Source: an uncultured Woeseiaceae bacterium
GTDB taxonomy: Bacteria > Pseudomonadota > Gammaproteobacteria > Steroidobacterales > Woeseiaceae
Assembly (NCBI GenBank): GCA_945787845.1
Contig: CALZJH010000004.1
Location: 1-64,000 of the forward strand
Length of the DNA stretch: 64,000 bases
Direction of reading: 5' to 3'
In this document: positions 52,470-62,974 of the stretch, piece after piece
Layout: every line of letters starts with the position of its first letter
How positions within the stretch are numbered: the first letter of the stretch is position 1
The notes under the pieces: model-generated
The model's database searches: none
What the model was told of the DNA's origin: nothing
Seen by the model: only the letters and a program-made list of their open reading frames with translations
Made by a program: the position numbers and the translations under genes

Positions 52470-54473
52470 CTACTTTACGCGCATGCCCGGTTTTGCACCG
52501 TCGTCGGGCGACAGGAGGAAGATGTCCTCGCCGCCCGGTCCTGCCGCCAGTACCATCCCTTCCGAGACGCCGAAGCGCATCTTCCGTGGTGCCAGGTTGG
52601 CGACCACGACAACGTGGCGACCGACGAGGGTCTCGGGATCGTAGGCGGCCTTGATGCCGGCAAAAACCTGGCGCTTGTCGTCACCGACGTCAAGCGTCAG
52701 GGCCAGAAGCTTGTCCGCGCCTTCGACAGGCTCAGCCTTCTCGATCCTGGCAATGCGCAGGTCGACCTTCATGAAGTCGTCGATGCTGATGAATTCGTCG
52801 TCTTGGTTGTCGGCCACAGGCGTGCTCTCTTTGGACTGTTCGACCATGCGTTCGACCTGTTTTGGGTCGACGCGTGTCAGTAGTGGTTTGAATTTATTGA
52901 TACTTGACCCAAGCAGCGGAGCGCCCGCATCTTTCCAGTGCCAGCTGGACTCGTTCAGAAACGCGCGCGCACTTTCAGCCACGCCGGGTATGACCGGTGC
53001 AAGATAAACCATCAGGCTGCGGAACATGTTGATGCCCTGGGTGCAAACGAGCTGGACGTCGGGCCGCGCGCCTTCGTCTTTTGCCATGACCCATGGCTTG
53101 CGTTCGTCGATGTAGCGATTAGCCTTGTCTGCGAGTGCCATTATCAGGCGCATCGCTTTGGAGTACTCGCGCGCTTCATAGTGTGCGGCAATGGCCGTGG
53201 AGGCGTCTGCAAACTCGGCAAACAGCTTTGGTTCCGGCAGTACTTCAGCGAGCTCGCCATCAAAACGCTTGCTGATAAAGCCCGCACAACGGCTGGCGAT
53301 GTTGACCAGCTTGCCGACGAGGTCCGAGTTTACCCGCGCAATGAAGTCCTCAAGGTTGAGATCGATGTCTTCGATGGTCGGACCCAGTTTTGCCGCATAG
53401 TAATAACGCAGGAACTCGGGGTTCAGGTTGTCGAGGTACGTACGCGCCTTGATGAACGTGCCTCGCGATTTCGACATTTTCTGGCCGTTTACGGTCAGGA
53501 AGCCGTGCGCATACACGCTGGTCGGTGTGCGGTAGCCCGCTCCTTTGAGGACCGCCGGCCAGAACAGCGTATGGAAATACATGATGTCCTTGCCAATGAA
53601 GTGGTAAACCTCGGCATCGCTGTCTGCGTTCCAGTACGCGTCGAAATCGAGCCCATCGGTGCGATCGCACAGGTGCTTGAAGCTCGCCATGTAGCCGACG
53701 GGCGCGTCGAGCCACACATAAAAATACTTGTCGTCAGTGCCCGGAATCCGGAAGCCGAAGTAGGGCGCATCGCGCGAGATATCCCAGTCCTGCAGTCCCG
53801 CGTCGAACCACTCGTCGAGCTTGGCAACGACATTGCGATCGAGTTTGGCGACTTTCATCCAGTCACGCAGGCGCTCTTCGTATTCACTGAGCCTGAAGAA
53901 GTAGTGCTCGGACTCGCGCTTGACGGGCGTCGTGCCGGACAAGACCGACACCGGGTCGATCAGGTCCTCAGGTGCGTAGGTGGCACCGCACACTTCGCAG
54001 GCGTCGCCGTACTGGTCCTCGCTCTTGCATCTCGGGCAGGTGCCCTTGACGAAACGGTCCGGCAGGAACATGCCTTCTTTTTCGTCATAAGACTGCTCGA
54101 TGGTACGCGTGTAGATATCGTTGCTGGCGCGCAGTGCGGCGTACATCTGACCCACGATCTCTTCGTTCTCAGGCGAATGCGTCGTGTGGTAGTTGTCGAA
54201 TTCGACGCCGAAATCGGCAAAATCGTTGACGAACTCGGCCGAATAACCGGCCGTTAACTCCTCCGGTGTGATCCCGAGTTCGCGCGCCTTGAGCATGATC
54301 GGCGTGCCATGCGCATCGGACGCGCAGACGTAGATGCAGTCATGGCCGCGCAGCTTCTGGAAGCGCACCCAGATGTCTGTCTGGATGTACTCGACAAGGT
54401 GGCCCATGTGAGGCGAGCCGTTGGCATACGGCAGTGCACTAGTAACGAGAATTTTTCGGGGACTGTCTGACAT
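52470..54473 (-). CDS. metG: Methionyl-tRNA synthetase
   Basis: A 667-aa class I aminoacyl-tRNA synthetase. The HIGH signature reads HMGH ([12 protein letters not shown]), KMSKS is exact ([11 protein letters not shown]), and a zinc knuckle is formed by [18 protein letters not shown]. The C-terminal EMAP-II-type tRNA-binding domain (about 565-667) allows dimerisation. In pseudomonads metG lies next to apbC; here 4.7 kb of kinase/PilT genes lie between. Confidence 0.98.
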   Translation of the reverse strand: MSDSPRKILVTSALPYANGSPHMGHLVEYIQTDIWVRFQKLRGHDCIYVCASDAHGTPIMLKARELGITPEELTAGYSAEFVNDFADFGVEFDNYHTTHSPENEEIVGQMYAALRASNDIYTRTIEQSYDEKEGMFLPDRFVKGTCPRCKSEDQYGDACEVCGATYAPEDLIDPVSVLSGTTPVKRESEHYFFRLSEYEERLRDWMKVAKLDRNVVAKLDEWFDAGLQDWDISRDAPYFGFRIPGTDDKYFYVWLDAPVGYMASFKHLCDRTDGLDFDAYWNADSDAEVYHFIGKDIMYFHTLFWPAVLKGAGYRTPTSVYAHGFLTVNGQKMSKSRGTFIKARTYLDNLNPEFLRYYYAAKLGPTIEDIDLNLEDFIARVNSDLVGKLVNIASRCAGFISKRFDGELAEVLPEPKLFAEFADASTAIAAHYEAREYSKAMRLIMALADKANRYIDERKPWVMAKDEGARPDVQLVCTQGINMFRSLMVYLAPVIPGVAESARAFLNESSWHWKDAGAPLLGSSINKFKPLLTRVDPKQVERMVEQSKESTPVADNQDDEFISIDDFMKVDLRIARIEKAEPVEGADKLLALTLDVGDDKRQVFAGIKAAYDPETLVGRHVVVVANLAPRKMRFGVSEGMVLAAGPGGEDIFLLSPDDGAKPGMRVK

Positions 54474-54515
54474 GGGGCGCGATTATGCCAGTATTCGAGC
54501 GGGAACACCTTCCCG

Positions 54516-55577
54516 CTATTCCATCTCGCGGACTTTCTCGAACTTCTGCTTGTTGTTGGCCTGCAGGTAGGCTTCCTGGCCGGAGACCCAGCCTTTCTCG
54601 ACGAGGTCCATCAGCGCCTTGTCCATGGACTGCATGCCCGTCCCGCCGCCACTCTGGATAGCCGTTTCGAGCTGGTCGAGTTTACCCTGCCGGATCAGGT
54701 TCGCGACCGCATTGGTATTGATCATGATCTCGAGCGCCGCGGCGCGACCCGGGCGGTGAATCGTCGGTAGCAGTTGCTGCGAGATTACGCCTCGCAGCGA
54801 GGTCGAAATCATCGTGCGAATATGCGACTGCTTGTCCGCCGGGAACGAGTTGATGATGCGGTCGACGGTTGGCGCAGCACCGTTGGTGTGCAGCGTACCC
54901 ATGACGAGGATACCCATCTCGGCAGCGGTTACGGCAATACTGATGGTCTCCAGGTCACGCATTTCGCCGACGAGGATCACGTCGGGATCTTCGCGCAGTG
55001 CGGAATTCAGTGCCGCCGCGAAATTCGGGCTGTGAACGCCGACCTCGCGCTGGCTGATCAGGCAGCCCTTGGCTTTGTGCACGAATTCGATCGGGTCCTC
55101 AATCGTGAGAATGTGGCCTTTCATACGGCGATTCATCTCGTCAATCATGGCCGCGAGCGTCGTCGATTTCCCCGAGCCGGTCTTGCCGGTCACGAGGATC
55201 ATCCCCGAGGTGTGCTTGCAGAGGTCGTGGACAATACGCGGCATTTCGAGCTCATCCAGCGATATGGCTGTCGATGGAATGGCCCTGAAGATCGCGCCGA
55301 CACCGTTCAGATGCCTGAACGCATTCACGCGGAAGCGAGACACCTCTGGAATCTCGTACGCAAAGTCAGCGGCATCCTGTTGCTCAAAGTTCCTCTGTGC
55401 CGCCCCGTCCATGATTTCAAAAATGGCCTCCTGCACGATGTCGACGGACAGTTCCGTGTCCATCATGTTTTGCAGGCCGCCGTGTACACGAATCCGCGGC
55501 GGGTCGCCGGACAGGAAGTGCAGGTCGGATGCGCTTTGTTGCAATGCCGCCTGCAGGAATTGATCGATTTTTCTCAT
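54516..55577 (-). CDS. PilT/PilU-family ATPase (second of pair, PilU-like)
   Basis: A 353-aa hexameric retraction-type ATPase. Walker A is GKTGSGKST, the Walker B region is DVILVGEMRD, and the Asp and His boxes are intact (TIEDPIEFVH, GTLHTNGA). It opens with the usual SASDLHF domain. The family retracts type IV pili, but position after a kinase gene rather than in the usual pilTU locus leaves the role open. Four bases separate it from the first ATPase gene. It diverges strongly in sequence from its neighbour, so the pair probably forms a mixed or sequential motor. Confidence 0.85.
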   Translation of the reverse strand: MRKIDQFLQAALQQSASDLHFLSGDPPRIRVHGGLQNMMDTELSVDIVQEAIFEIMDGAAQRNFEQQDAADFAYEIPEVSRFRVNAFRHLNGVGAIFRAIPSTAISLDELEMPRIVHDLCKHTSGMILVTGKTGSGKSTTLAAMIDEMNRRMKGHILTIEDPIEFVHKAKGCLISQREVGVHSPNFAAALNSALREDPDVILVGEMRDLETISIAVTAAEMGILVMGTLHTNGAAPTVDRIINSFPADKQSHIRTMISTSLRGVISQQLLPTIHRPGRAAALEIMINTNAVANLIRQGKLDQLETAIQSGGGTGMQSMDKALMDLVEKGWVSGQEAYLQANNKQKFEKVREME

Positions 55578-55581
55578 ACCG

Positions 55582-56685
55582 TCAGACCGCTGACTCGTTG
55601 CCGATATCGATGGTCGGGAACATGTCGGTGTCGGTTATGAAACGGCGGAATTTCTTCTTTTCATTGGCGTAGCGAATGGCATCGTCGGCGTCGACTTCCT
55701 TGGCATTGATGGCTGCGAGGAGCGCCTGGTCCATGACCTGCATGCCGAGATCCTTGCCCATTTGCAGCTGCGATGAGATTTGGTGCGTCTGGTCGGTCGT
55801 AATCAGCTTGGCGATTGCCCGGTTATTAACGAGGATTTCGAAAACGGCGCGTCGCCCGCGGCCATCGGGTGTCTTTACGAGGACCTGTGTGACGACCGCC
55901 TTCAGGCTCATTGCAAGAAAGCCTTTGGTCTGTTCGCGCAATTCGCCGGGCAGGGCATCGATGATTCGGTCGACGGTCTTCACGGCGCCCGTCGTATGCA
56001 GGGTGCCGAGGACGAGGTGGCCGGTCTCCGCGGCCGTCATGGCCATCGAGATGGTCTCCGCGTCGCGCAGCTCGCCGACCAGTATGACGTCGGGGTCTTC
56101 ACGCATGGCCGAACGAACTCCGTCGGCGAAGCTGACGACGTGGGTGCCGACTTCGCGCTGGATGACCTGGCTCTGCTTGCTCGGATGCACAAACTCGATC
56201 GGATCTTCGAGGCTGATGATATTGAGACTTCGCGATTCGTTCAGGTGGTCGATCATCGCGGCGAGCGTGGTCGACTTACCGGTGCCCGTACTGCCCGTGA
56301 CGAGGACCATGCCCTGGTGGTAATCGCAAAAGTCCTTGAGAACCGGCGGGACTTGCAATTGATCCAGCGTGGGAACGTCGCCGGGAATATTGCGGAATAC
56401 CGCGCCGATACCCGTGGCTTTGCGGAACACGTTCACGCGGAAGCGGCCGCTATCATCGCCCACGTAAGAGAAGTCGATATCGTGGCCTTCTTCGAGGCGT
56501 GCCTGTTGCTTGTTCGTCAGGATCTCGAGGAGATAGGCCTCGAGCTCCGTATCCGAGAGCTCGCGAAACTTGATCGGCATGAGGTCGCCGTTCATGCGCA
56601 GCATGGGCGGGACGCCAACGGCCAGATGAACGTCGGAACAGCCTTGTGCCAGGCCCAGTTTCAGGAATGCGTCAATTCGTGCCAT
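55582..56685 (-). CDS. PilT/PilU-family ATPase (first of pair)
   Basis: A 367-aa ATPase with Walker A GSTGTGKST, Walker B DVILVGELRD, Asp box SLEDPIEFVH and His box GTLHTTGAV. The C-terminal part (NNRAIAKLITTDQTHQISSQLQ) differs from PilT, which has the AIRNLI and AIQTG-like pattern kept in the second gene; this copy is therefore nearer PilU or a PilT paralogue. The extra C-terminal extension reaches FPTIDIGNESAV. It starts eight bases after the kinase stop. Confidence 0.85.
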   Translation of the reverse strand: MARIDAFLKLGLAQGCSDVHLAVGVPPMLRMNGDLMPIKFRELSDTELEAYLLEILTNKQQARLEEGHDIDFSYVGDDSGRFRVNVFRKATGIGAVFRNIPGDVPTLDQLQVPPVLKDFCDYHQGMVLVTGSTGTGKSTTLAAMIDHLNESRSLNIISLEDPIEFVHPSKQSQVIQREVGTHVVSFADGVRSAMREDPDVILVGELRDAETISMAMTAAETGHLVLGTLHTTGAVKTVDRIIDALPGELREQTKGFLAMSLKAVVTQVLVKTPDGRGRRAVFEILVNNRAIAKLITTDQTHQISSQLQMGKDLGMQVMDQALLAAINAKEVDADDAIRYANEKKKFRRFITDTDMFPTIDIGNESAV

Positions 56686-56693
56686 GTCTGGGC

Positions 56694-59216
56694 TCAGAGT
56701 TTAACGGTATCGAGCGCGTCTGTAAGCTCTTCCATGGACTGGTAGCGTTTGGTCTTGTCCACGGACATCGCTGTGAGGATCACATTGGCAAAGTCATCCG
56801 GCAGTTCGGGGTTGATTTCCTGGCAGTTTGTCGCCTTGCCCTGGACGTGCTGGTACATGACGGACATGTGGTCACCCCGGCTGTACGGCGGGACGCCCGT
56901 GCACATTTCGTACATGATGACGCCAATACTGTAGACGTCGGCAGTCTGGTCGACTTTCTTGCCCAGAATCTGTTCCGGCGCCATGTACTTGGGCGAACCG
57001 ATGACGTAGCCGGTCTTGGTGAGCTGGGTATCGCCACTGCTGGCCGCCGCCGCCACGCCGAAGTCCACAATCTTGAGCAGGCCCTCATCGTTTACGAGTA
57101 CGTTGGCGGGCTTCAGGTCGCGGTGAATGACGCCGGCCTGGTGGGCAACGGTCATGCCGGTTGCCATGTCCCGCGAGAACCGCAGGGCCTTCTTGAGGTC
57201 CATCGGCTTGTTGTCGGGAATCTCGCCCGACAGCGTATGGGACGGGAAGTACTCCATCGAGATGGCGTAGCAACCTTGCAGATGCAGGAAATCGTAAATG
57301 CGGATGATGTTGCGGTGTGTGATCTTGCGCGAGTAGCGCAGCTCATGCACGAAGCGTTTCATCATCTCCTCATCGGAGGACACATTAGGATTCAAGAACT
57401 TGAGAATAAGCTGTTCATCGACGACCTCGTCTTCCATGAGCAGCACGGTACCGAATGCGCCCTTACCAATCTTCTCAATGTACTTGTAGCGACCGTCGAT
57501 GATATCGCCCGGATTGAGCTTCGAAATATCGAGGATAGCGGGTGCCAGCGCTGGTGCCCCGGCCGCCGGTACGATGTCGCCATCCTCGTTCGCCTGTGCC
57601 ACAGCACTTTCTTCCTTGGCTTCCTGCAGGAGTCTTTCGAGATCGTCGTTGTCGACGAGCATCGTCTTGGTGTTCTCGGCAATCTTCTCGGCGCGCACGT
57701 TCTGTTCTATGACCGTTTCCGAGAATCTTGCGTCGAGGTCCTTGAGCGCCTTGTCCGCCGCATTGATGATCGTGGCGTCGTCAGATTGCTTGATCTTCTT
57801 CAGGAGGACGCGCACCGTCTCGGCCTGGGAATCGTTGGACAGGTGCGAAATCGCCTTGATGGCCTCCAGCTGAATCTCGCGCCCCGGACGCTTGAGCATC
57901 GGCAGGATTTTGGCGATGTGCTTGTGGTTGCCGAGCTTGCCGAGCGCTCGAACGACGACGGTATCCGTCTTCGGGTTCTGCCCCAGCATGGTCTCGAGTT
58001 TGGGCAGCGCTTTGGTACTTCCCATCTTCGAGAGCGCGTCAACCGCGCGTTCCCGAACCCACCAGTCGGTATCGTCGGTGGCCTTGATCAGGTGATCCTC
58101 AGCACGGTCGCTCTTGGTAGCGTTGAGAATCTCGATCGCCGTGCGACGAATATCCTCATCTTCTTCACTGATAAGACTGACCACAGAATCGACGACTCGG
58201 GGACCGCCGATCTCAGCCAGTGCGTCGCCGGCTCGTGAGCGGACCCACCAGTCATCGTCCTTGATGGCGTTGAGCAGATCCTTGACGGACTCCTCGTCGC
58301 CGATTTCGTTGAGGACCTCGACCGCCGCGCGGCGCGCGTACTCGGATTCGTCTTTCAAAGCCGTCACGAGGTACTTCACCGTGTCGGGATGATTGGCCTG
58401 GATCAGCACATCCACGGCCTTGCTCTGCACGTCGAGGTCGGGATCGACCAGGACCGCCGCCACTTTCTCGACGTTGACCTTGTCGCCGCGCGACCCCAGT
58501 GCGCCGAGCGCGGCGCTGCGCACCATCTTGTTCGGATCCTTGAGCTGCATTTCCAGCGCGTGCGTAATCTCGGTCTTGTCGAACTTCGAGAGCAGCTGCA
58601 TGAGGTGGATCTTGATGATCGGATCCTTGCCACCCATGCGGGCGATGAGGTCGGGCACCATGTCGGGCTTGAGCGTCTCCCGGATGATCTTGAAGATCGC
58701 AGCTGTTTCCTTCGGCTCGAGATCGTAGGCGCGCCGCATCAACTCGTGAACTGACAGATCCTGTTTGTGGACGCGCAGGATTTCAATCAGCGCGCCCTTC
58801 GATACTTCCTCGTCATCAAAGAAATCCAGCAGGCTGTTTGCGTTGTAGTCGGTGCTGCTGGACAGGGCCCAGGCGGTGCCGGATACCACGCGTTCATTGC
58901 CGTCCGCGAGGCCTTCGCGATACATGTGGAGGTTCTTGTCGTTGACCAGCGCGCCGAGAATATCGACCAGGACCATCGTGTGGGTCTTGTCGGAGAGGGC
59001 CAGGGCATCAATGATCTTGGGCACAGCCCTGTTGCCGGCTTTCTTGAGCTTGTCGACCATTTTCTGCGCGCTGGGGGACGCGGGATCGGGCTCTGCGATG
59101 AGCTGCGACAAGACCTGCTCGGAGCGGAGTGACGCGAGGAAACTCATCGCCGCATCCCTGCGCCGGCCATCAATGCCTGTAATTTCGTGGTTATTGCCAA
59201 ACTCTGTTTCGCTCAT
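56694..59216 (-). CDS. HEAT-repeat Ser/Thr protein kinase
   Basis: An 840-aa soluble protein. Residues about 40-490 are a solenoid of roughly a dozen HEAT repeats (for example DDWWVRSRAGDALAEIGG and TDWWVRERAVDALSKMGS). A charged, Ala/Pro-rich linker follows. The C-terminal 265 residues are a Hanks-type kinase: glycine loop GKGAFGTV (about 582), ATP Lys in LILKFLN, HRDLKPAN (about 697), DFGVA (about 718) and SPKYMAPE. All catalytic residues are present, so it should be active. No membrane segment is seen. ATG 59216 is preferred over an upstream TTG. Co-directional with two PilT-like ATPases, it may regulate them by phosphorylation (inference). Confidence 0.9.
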   Translation of the reverse strand: MSETEFGNNHEITGIDGRRRDAAMSFLASLRSEQVLSQLIAEPDPASPSAQKMVDKLKKAGNRAVPKIIDALALSDKTHTMVLVDILGALVNDKNLHMYREGLADGNERVVSGTAWALSSSTDYNANSLLDFFDDEEVSKGALIEILRVHKQDLSVHELMRRAYDLEPKETAAIFKIIRETLKPDMVPDLIARMGGKDPIIKIHLMQLLSKFDKTEITHALEMQLKDPNKMVRSAALGALGSRGDKVNVEKVAAVLVDPDLDVQSKAVDVLIQANHPDTVKYLVTALKDESEYARRAAVEVLNEIGDEESVKDLLNAIKDDDWWVRSRAGDALAEIGGPRVVDSVVSLISEEDEDIRRTAIEILNATKSDRAEDHLIKATDDTDWWVRERAVDALSKMGSTKALPKLETMLGQNPKTDTVVVRALGKLGNHKHIAKILPMLKRPGREIQLEAIKAISHLSNDSQAETVRVLLKKIKQSDDATIINAADKALKDLDARFSETVIEQNVRAEKIAENTKTMLVDNDDLERLLQEAKEESAVAQANEDGDIVPAAGAPALAPAILDISKLNPGDIIDGRYKYIEKIGKGAFGTVLLMEDEVVDEQLILKFLNPNVSSDEEMMKRFVHELRYSRKITHRNIIRIYDFLHLQGCYAISMEYFPSHTLSGEIPDNKPMDLKKALRFSRDMATGMTVAHQAGVIHRDLKPANVLVNDEGLLKIVDFGVAAAASSGDTQLTKTGYVIGSPKYMAPEQILGKKVDQTADVYSIGVIMYEMCTGVPPYSRGDHMSVMYQHVQGKATNCQEINPELPDDFANVILTAMSVDKTKRYQSMEELTDALDTVKL

Positions 59217-59374
59217 GCCCAAAGCAACGACGCGGCATTATGCCACATCGGACCACGCACATTGCCCGCCAATGCTGGCTTTCAGCCAATTCAGCCCATT
59301 ACAATGTGCCCCCGATTCACCGGCCGTGGCCGGATCATCCTATGGGAATTTTACCTAATGCAGACGTGTGAAGT

Positions 59375-60472
59375 GTGACGGTGTCAACAGATTCAGAAGC
59401 CAGCAAGTTCTTAAATTCTATCGAGTTATCGGTGGCTGGCCAGCCCTTGGGCAAGATCGCGAAAGTGCGCGATGTTGCTGTTGCCGATGGCGCACTCAAC
59501 GCCAGAATCGAGCTCGGGTTTCCTTGCGCCAGTGCGCATGAGGCGATTCTTGCGGAAATAAACTCCGCCATTCGCGAGGAGGCACGCCTCAAGCCCGGTG
59601 AAATCGAGCTGACGATGCGCATCGCGCGGCATGCTGTGCAGCGAAATCTCAAGCCCATCGCCGGTGTGAAGAACATCATTGCCGTGGCATCAGGCAAAGG
59701 CGGTGTGGGCAAGTCGACCGTGTCCGCCAATCTCGCGCTCGCACTGTCGGCCGAAGGCGCGTCCGTGGGTGTCCTCGACGCCGACATTTACGGCCCGAGT
59801 CAGCCCCAGATGCTGGGGACGGTCGGCCAGGTGCCCGACAGCAAGGACGGCAAGACCATGATGCCGCTGCGTGCGCACGGTCTGCAGGTCATGTCGATGG
59901 GTGCGCTCATCGAGGCTGACCAGCCGATGGTCTGGCGCGGGCCTATGGTGACGTCGGCATTGAATCAGCTGGCGACGCAGACAAACTGGGAAGACCTCGA
60001 TTACCTGATCGTCGACATGCCGCCGGGTACCGGCGATATCCAGCTGACGCTGTCCCAGCAGATTCCCGTAGCCGGTTCCGTGATCGTCACTACGCCGCAG
60101 AACATTGCGACGCTGGACGCGCGCAAAGGCCTCGCGATGTTCCGCAAGGTAGCGATCCCGGTGCTCGGCGTCATCGAGAATATGGCGACTCATATCTGTT
60201 CCAATTGTGGCCACGAAGACGACATTTTCGGCTCGGGCGGCGCGAGCAAGATCGTTGACGACTTCGACGTGCCCCTGCTGGGTCGCCTGCCGCTGGATAG
60301 CCGCATCCGCGAACAGACCGACTCCGGCAACCCGACTGTCGTGGCCGAGCCTGATTCGGGCATTGCCCAGGCCTACCGGGAAGCGGCATGGCGACTGTCT
60401 GCAGCACTGGCCGCGGAGCCGGTCGATCACAGTGCGAAATTCGGCAACATCGTGGTCGAGGAACGTAAATGA
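59375..60472 (+). CDS. apbC: Iron-sulfur cluster carrier ATPase ApbC/Mrp
   Basis: A 365-aa P-loop ATPase that carries and delivers [4Fe-4S] clusters. An N-terminal MIP18-like domain (about 1-90) precedes the deviant Walker [11 protein letters not shown], and the cluster-binding pair is CSNC near residue 273. [12 protein letters not shown] and [12 protein letters not shown] are hallmark stretches. The start is GTG 59375. A TACAAT at 59300-59305 could be its -10. The stop overlaps dcd by four bases. Its presence fits the many Fe-S enzymes encoded here. Confidence 0.96.
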   Translation: MTVSTDSEASKFLNSIELSVAGQPLGKIAKVRDVAVADGALNARIELGFPCASAHEAILAEINSAIREEARLKPGEIELTMRIARHAVQRNLKPIAGVKNIIAVASGKGGVGKSTVSANLALALSAEGASVGVLDADIYGPSQPQMLGTVGQVPDSKDGKTMMPLRAHGLQVMSMGALIEADQPMVWRGPMVTSALNQLATQTNWEDLDYLIVDMPPGTGDIQLTLSQQIPVAGSVIVTTPQNIATLDARKGLAMFRKVAIPVLGVIENMATHICSNCGHEDDIFGSGGASKIVDDFDVPLLGRLPLDSRIREQTDSGNPTVVAEPDSGIAQAYREAAWRLSAALAAEPVDHSAKFGNIVVEERK

Positions 60473-61038
60473 GCATCAAGTCGGATCTCTGGATTCGCCG
60501 CATGGCGAAAAACCACGGCATGATCGAGCCGTTCGAGCCCGGGCAGGTTCGGACAAACGAAGAGGGCGGGCGCATTGTGAGCTATGGCACGTCGAGCTAC
60601 GGCTACGACGTGCGCTGTTCCGACGAGTTCAAGATCTTCACCAATATCAACTCGGCCATCGTCGACCCGAAGTCCTTCGACGAGACCAGCTTCGTCGATG
60701 TGAAGAGCGACGTCTGTGTCATCCCGCCGAACTCGTTCGCGCTGGCGCGCACCGTGGAGTTCTTTCGCATTCCCCGTACCGTGCTCACCATCTGCCTCGG
60801 CAAGTCGACCTACGCGCGCTGCGGCATCATCGTGAACGTCACGCCGCTCGAGCCCGAGTGGGAAGGGCATGTGACGCTGGAGTTCTCCAATACCACGCCG
60901 CTACCAGCGAAGATCTATGCCAACGAGGGCGTCGCGCAGATGCTGTTCCTGGAATCCGATGAGCCTTGCGAGACCTCGTACAAGGACCGCGGCGGCAAGT
61001 ACCAGGGCCAGACCGGGGTGACACTGCCCAAGGCGTGA
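60469..61038 (+). CDS. dcd: dCTP deaminase
   Basis: A 189-aa enzyme converting dCTP to dUTP for dTTP synthesis. Conserved stretches are [50 protein letters not shown] (active site) and EGVAQMLF. Length matches the usual 188-193 aa. It is coupled to apbC by ATGA, the same pairing as in other gammaproteobacteria. The 67-bp AT-rich gap to the convergent hydrolase gene shows no clear terminator. Confidence 0.97.
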   Translation: MSIKSDLWIRRMAKNHGMIEPFEPGQVRTNEEGGRIVSYGTSSYGYDVRCSDEFKIFTNINSAIVDPKSFDETSFVDVKSDVCVIPPNSFALARTVEFFRIPRTVLTICLGKSTYARCGIIVNVTPLEPEWEGHVTLEFSNTTPLPAKIYANEGVAQMLFLESDEPCETSYKDRGGKYQGQTGVTLPKA

Positions 61039-61105
61039 TTCGTAGTCGGGGAGATTAGTTTACCATTTAAAACAATGGGTTAAATATTAAACCTCGATAT
61101 TACTT

Positions 61106-62302
61106 TCAGTCTGATTCGGTGCCCGTCTTCTGATATTCGAAGCGCTGCCTGTCTTCGTTGCCATTACGCATGGACGAGGCGGACTTCAACAGGGCAAGCG
61201 CTGCCTGGTCGTGTTTCAGATAGGCCGAAAAAAACAGCAACTCCCAGTTGTCGCGATCTTCCCAGGAACCCTGCTCGAATACATGGGGCTGATCGACGAG
61301 TTCGACAACGTAGGTCGGCCCCGACAATTGCCGCATGGCGGGCAGGATGTAGGAGGCCGTCGTCACGGTGTCCTTTGAGCCAAAGAGCGAAATAACCGGA
61401 ATCCCGACACGGTTCAGGGACTCGTTGTCGGGACCGAAGGCCAGAAACTCGCCGCCGTCACCGCGACCGCCAACCCACGGCGCTGCGATAACCGCGGCCT
61501 TGATGCGCGCGTCGCTGACCGAGGCCGGATCGCCCTGGAACTGACCGCCGGCCAGCGCAAGTGCCGTGAAGCCGCCGAAGCTGTGTCCGGTAATGCCGAT
61601 TTCGTCGGCATCGATGTGCGGGCCAAATGTTCCACTTGCGAGGACTTCGTCCAGCGCGGCCTTCGTCAGCAAGGGCCTCAGGTACGAGAGATGCTGGTTC
61701 AGCTGGTCGGGAACTGCCGTTCGGTCATCGCCGTAGGAAAGAACGGCGACGACAAATCCGTGGCTGGCCAGGTGGTGTGCATGGCGTACGTCATAGATGC
61801 CGTGCGCTGAGGCACCATGCGAGAGGACGATAAGAGGATAGCGAACGTCCGGATCGGCAAAACTCGGCGCTTCGCCGGGCTCGAGCATGTCTTCGAAGAC
61901 ACCGTACATCGCGTCGTGATAGGGAAATGCGTAGCGGTTGGGCTGTTCTGTTGGCGCTGCCGGAAACGTGAGGAAAACGGAAACAGGCAATGTCATACCG
62001 CTGGCTGGACCGTAGATCTCCGGCGAATCCGGAATCGTTACGTCAATCAGCCAGGCCGACTCGGGATGCTCGAGGATGTCGGCGACGAACCCCGGCTGCT
62101 CCGTGTCGCCCCCGCGTCCCAGCAGGTAGGTATGCATCGCGTCATCACCTATGCCGGCGTAGGCAGCCGCAATCTGCATATTCGTAGAACCGACCGCGTA
62201 TGGACCGCGCTTGTATGGTTCTCCCTGGACGGTATCGTCGGCATCGTTGCTACAGCCGAGAACGCAACAGCACGCCGTTATTGCCAGGAGGTGCTTGATC
62301 AT
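61106..62302 (-). CDS. Lipoprotein alpha/beta hydrolase (dienelactone-hydrolase / PAF-acetylhydrolase-like)
   Basis: A 398-aa predicted lipoprotein with signal peptide and VLGC lipobox (Cys at 17). The alpha/beta hydrolase fold has the oxyanion region LIVLSHGASAHG, nucleophile elbow GHSFGG near residue 242, catalytic Asp probably in GSKDTVTT and His in QPHVFEQ. It resembles secreted dienelactone-hydrolase or platelet-activating-factor acetylhydrolase types. The ester substrate is unknown. It follows purN after 27 bases and may be transcribed with it. Confidence 0.82.
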   Translation of the reverse strand: MIKHLLAITACCCVLGCSNDADDTVQGEPYKRGPYAVGSTNMQIAAAYAGIGDDAMHTYLLGRGGDTEQPGFVADILEHPESAWLIDVTIPDSPEIYGPASGMTLPVSVFLTFPAAPTEQPNRYAFPYHDAMYGVFEDMLEPGEAPSFADPDVRYPLIVLSHGASAHGIYDVRHAHHLASHGFVVAVLSYGDDRTAVPDQLNQHLSYLRPLLTKAALDEVLASGTFGPHIDADEIGITGHSFGGFTALALAGGQFQGDPASVSDARIKAAVIAAPWVGGRGDGGEFLAFGPDNESLNRVGIPVISLFGSKDTVTTASYILPAMRQLSGPTYVVELVDQPHVFEQGSWEDRDNWELLFFSAYLKHDQAALALLKSASSMRNGNEDRQRFEYQKTGTESD

Positions 62303-62329
62303 AAAGTGACTATCCTGTCTTGAATGCCC

Positions 62330-62974
62330 TCAGGCAAAAGACCGTACCACCGGTTCGGTGGTCGGCTCGCCATCGAGCAGCGCCTGCCCGTCGCGAAATA
62401 CCGCGCGCCCTGATCCAACCAGACCAGCGGCTTCGGGATAGATCTGGTGTTCCACGGCCTGAACCCGCGTCTGTAGTTCGTCAGCCGACTCACCCGGAAT
62501 GACGCGCAGGCGACCGGCGAGAATCCGCGGTCCGCCATCGAGTTCCTCGGTAACAAAATGCACGGTGCTGCCGTGCCACTCGTCACCCGCGTCAAGTGCA
62601 CGCTGGTGCGTATTGAGCCCCGGGTATTTCGGCAGCAGGGCAGGATGGATGTTGAGAATCCTGCCTTCGAAATGCTCAACGAACCATGGACTCAGGATAC
62701 GCATGAAACCGGCCAGAACGATCAGTTCCGGCTGCACTGCATCGAGTTCGGCTGCGACCGCACGATCGAAGGACTCTCGGTCCTCGAACTGGCCATGCTC
62801 GATACAGGCTGTGGGAATACCGGCTCTGGCCGCACGTTCGAGGCCGTACGCATCCGGCCGATTGCTGAATACGATGCTGAGTTCGAGGTCGAGATCCCCG
62901 GCCGCGACGGCGTCGATGAAGGCCTGCAGGTTGGTGCCCGATCCGGAGATCAGGATCGCGGTTCGGCAGGCCAT
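62330..62974 (-). CDS. purN: Phosphoribosylglycinamide formyltransferase 1
   Basis: A 214-aa enzyme of purine synthesis that formylates GAR with 10-formyl-THF. Catalytic Asn, His and Asp lie in ILNIHPALLPKYPG, the HGSTVHFVTEELDGG stretch is conserved, and the N-terminus ILISGSGTNLQAF binds phosphate. It shares one base with the purM stop (TGATG). Confidence 0.97.
   Translation of the reverse strand: MACRTAILISGSGTNLQAFIDAVAAGDLDLELSIVFSNRPDAYGLERAARAGIPTACIEHGQFEDRESFDRAVAAELDAVQPELIVLAGFMRILSPWFVEHFEGRILNIHPALLPKYPGLNTHQRALDAGDEWHGSTVHFVTEELDGGPRILAGRLRVIPGESADELQTRVQAVEHQIYPEAAGLVGSGRAVFRDGQALLDGEPTTEPVVRSFA

Noticed and set aside
52938..54257. A 439-codon open frame on the plus strand
   Set aside because: It is antisense to metG, with no domain pattern.
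61039..61105. A terminator between dcd and the hydrolase gene
   Set aside because: CCATT and AATGG could pair over five bases, but the stem is weak and AT-rich with no convincing T tract.
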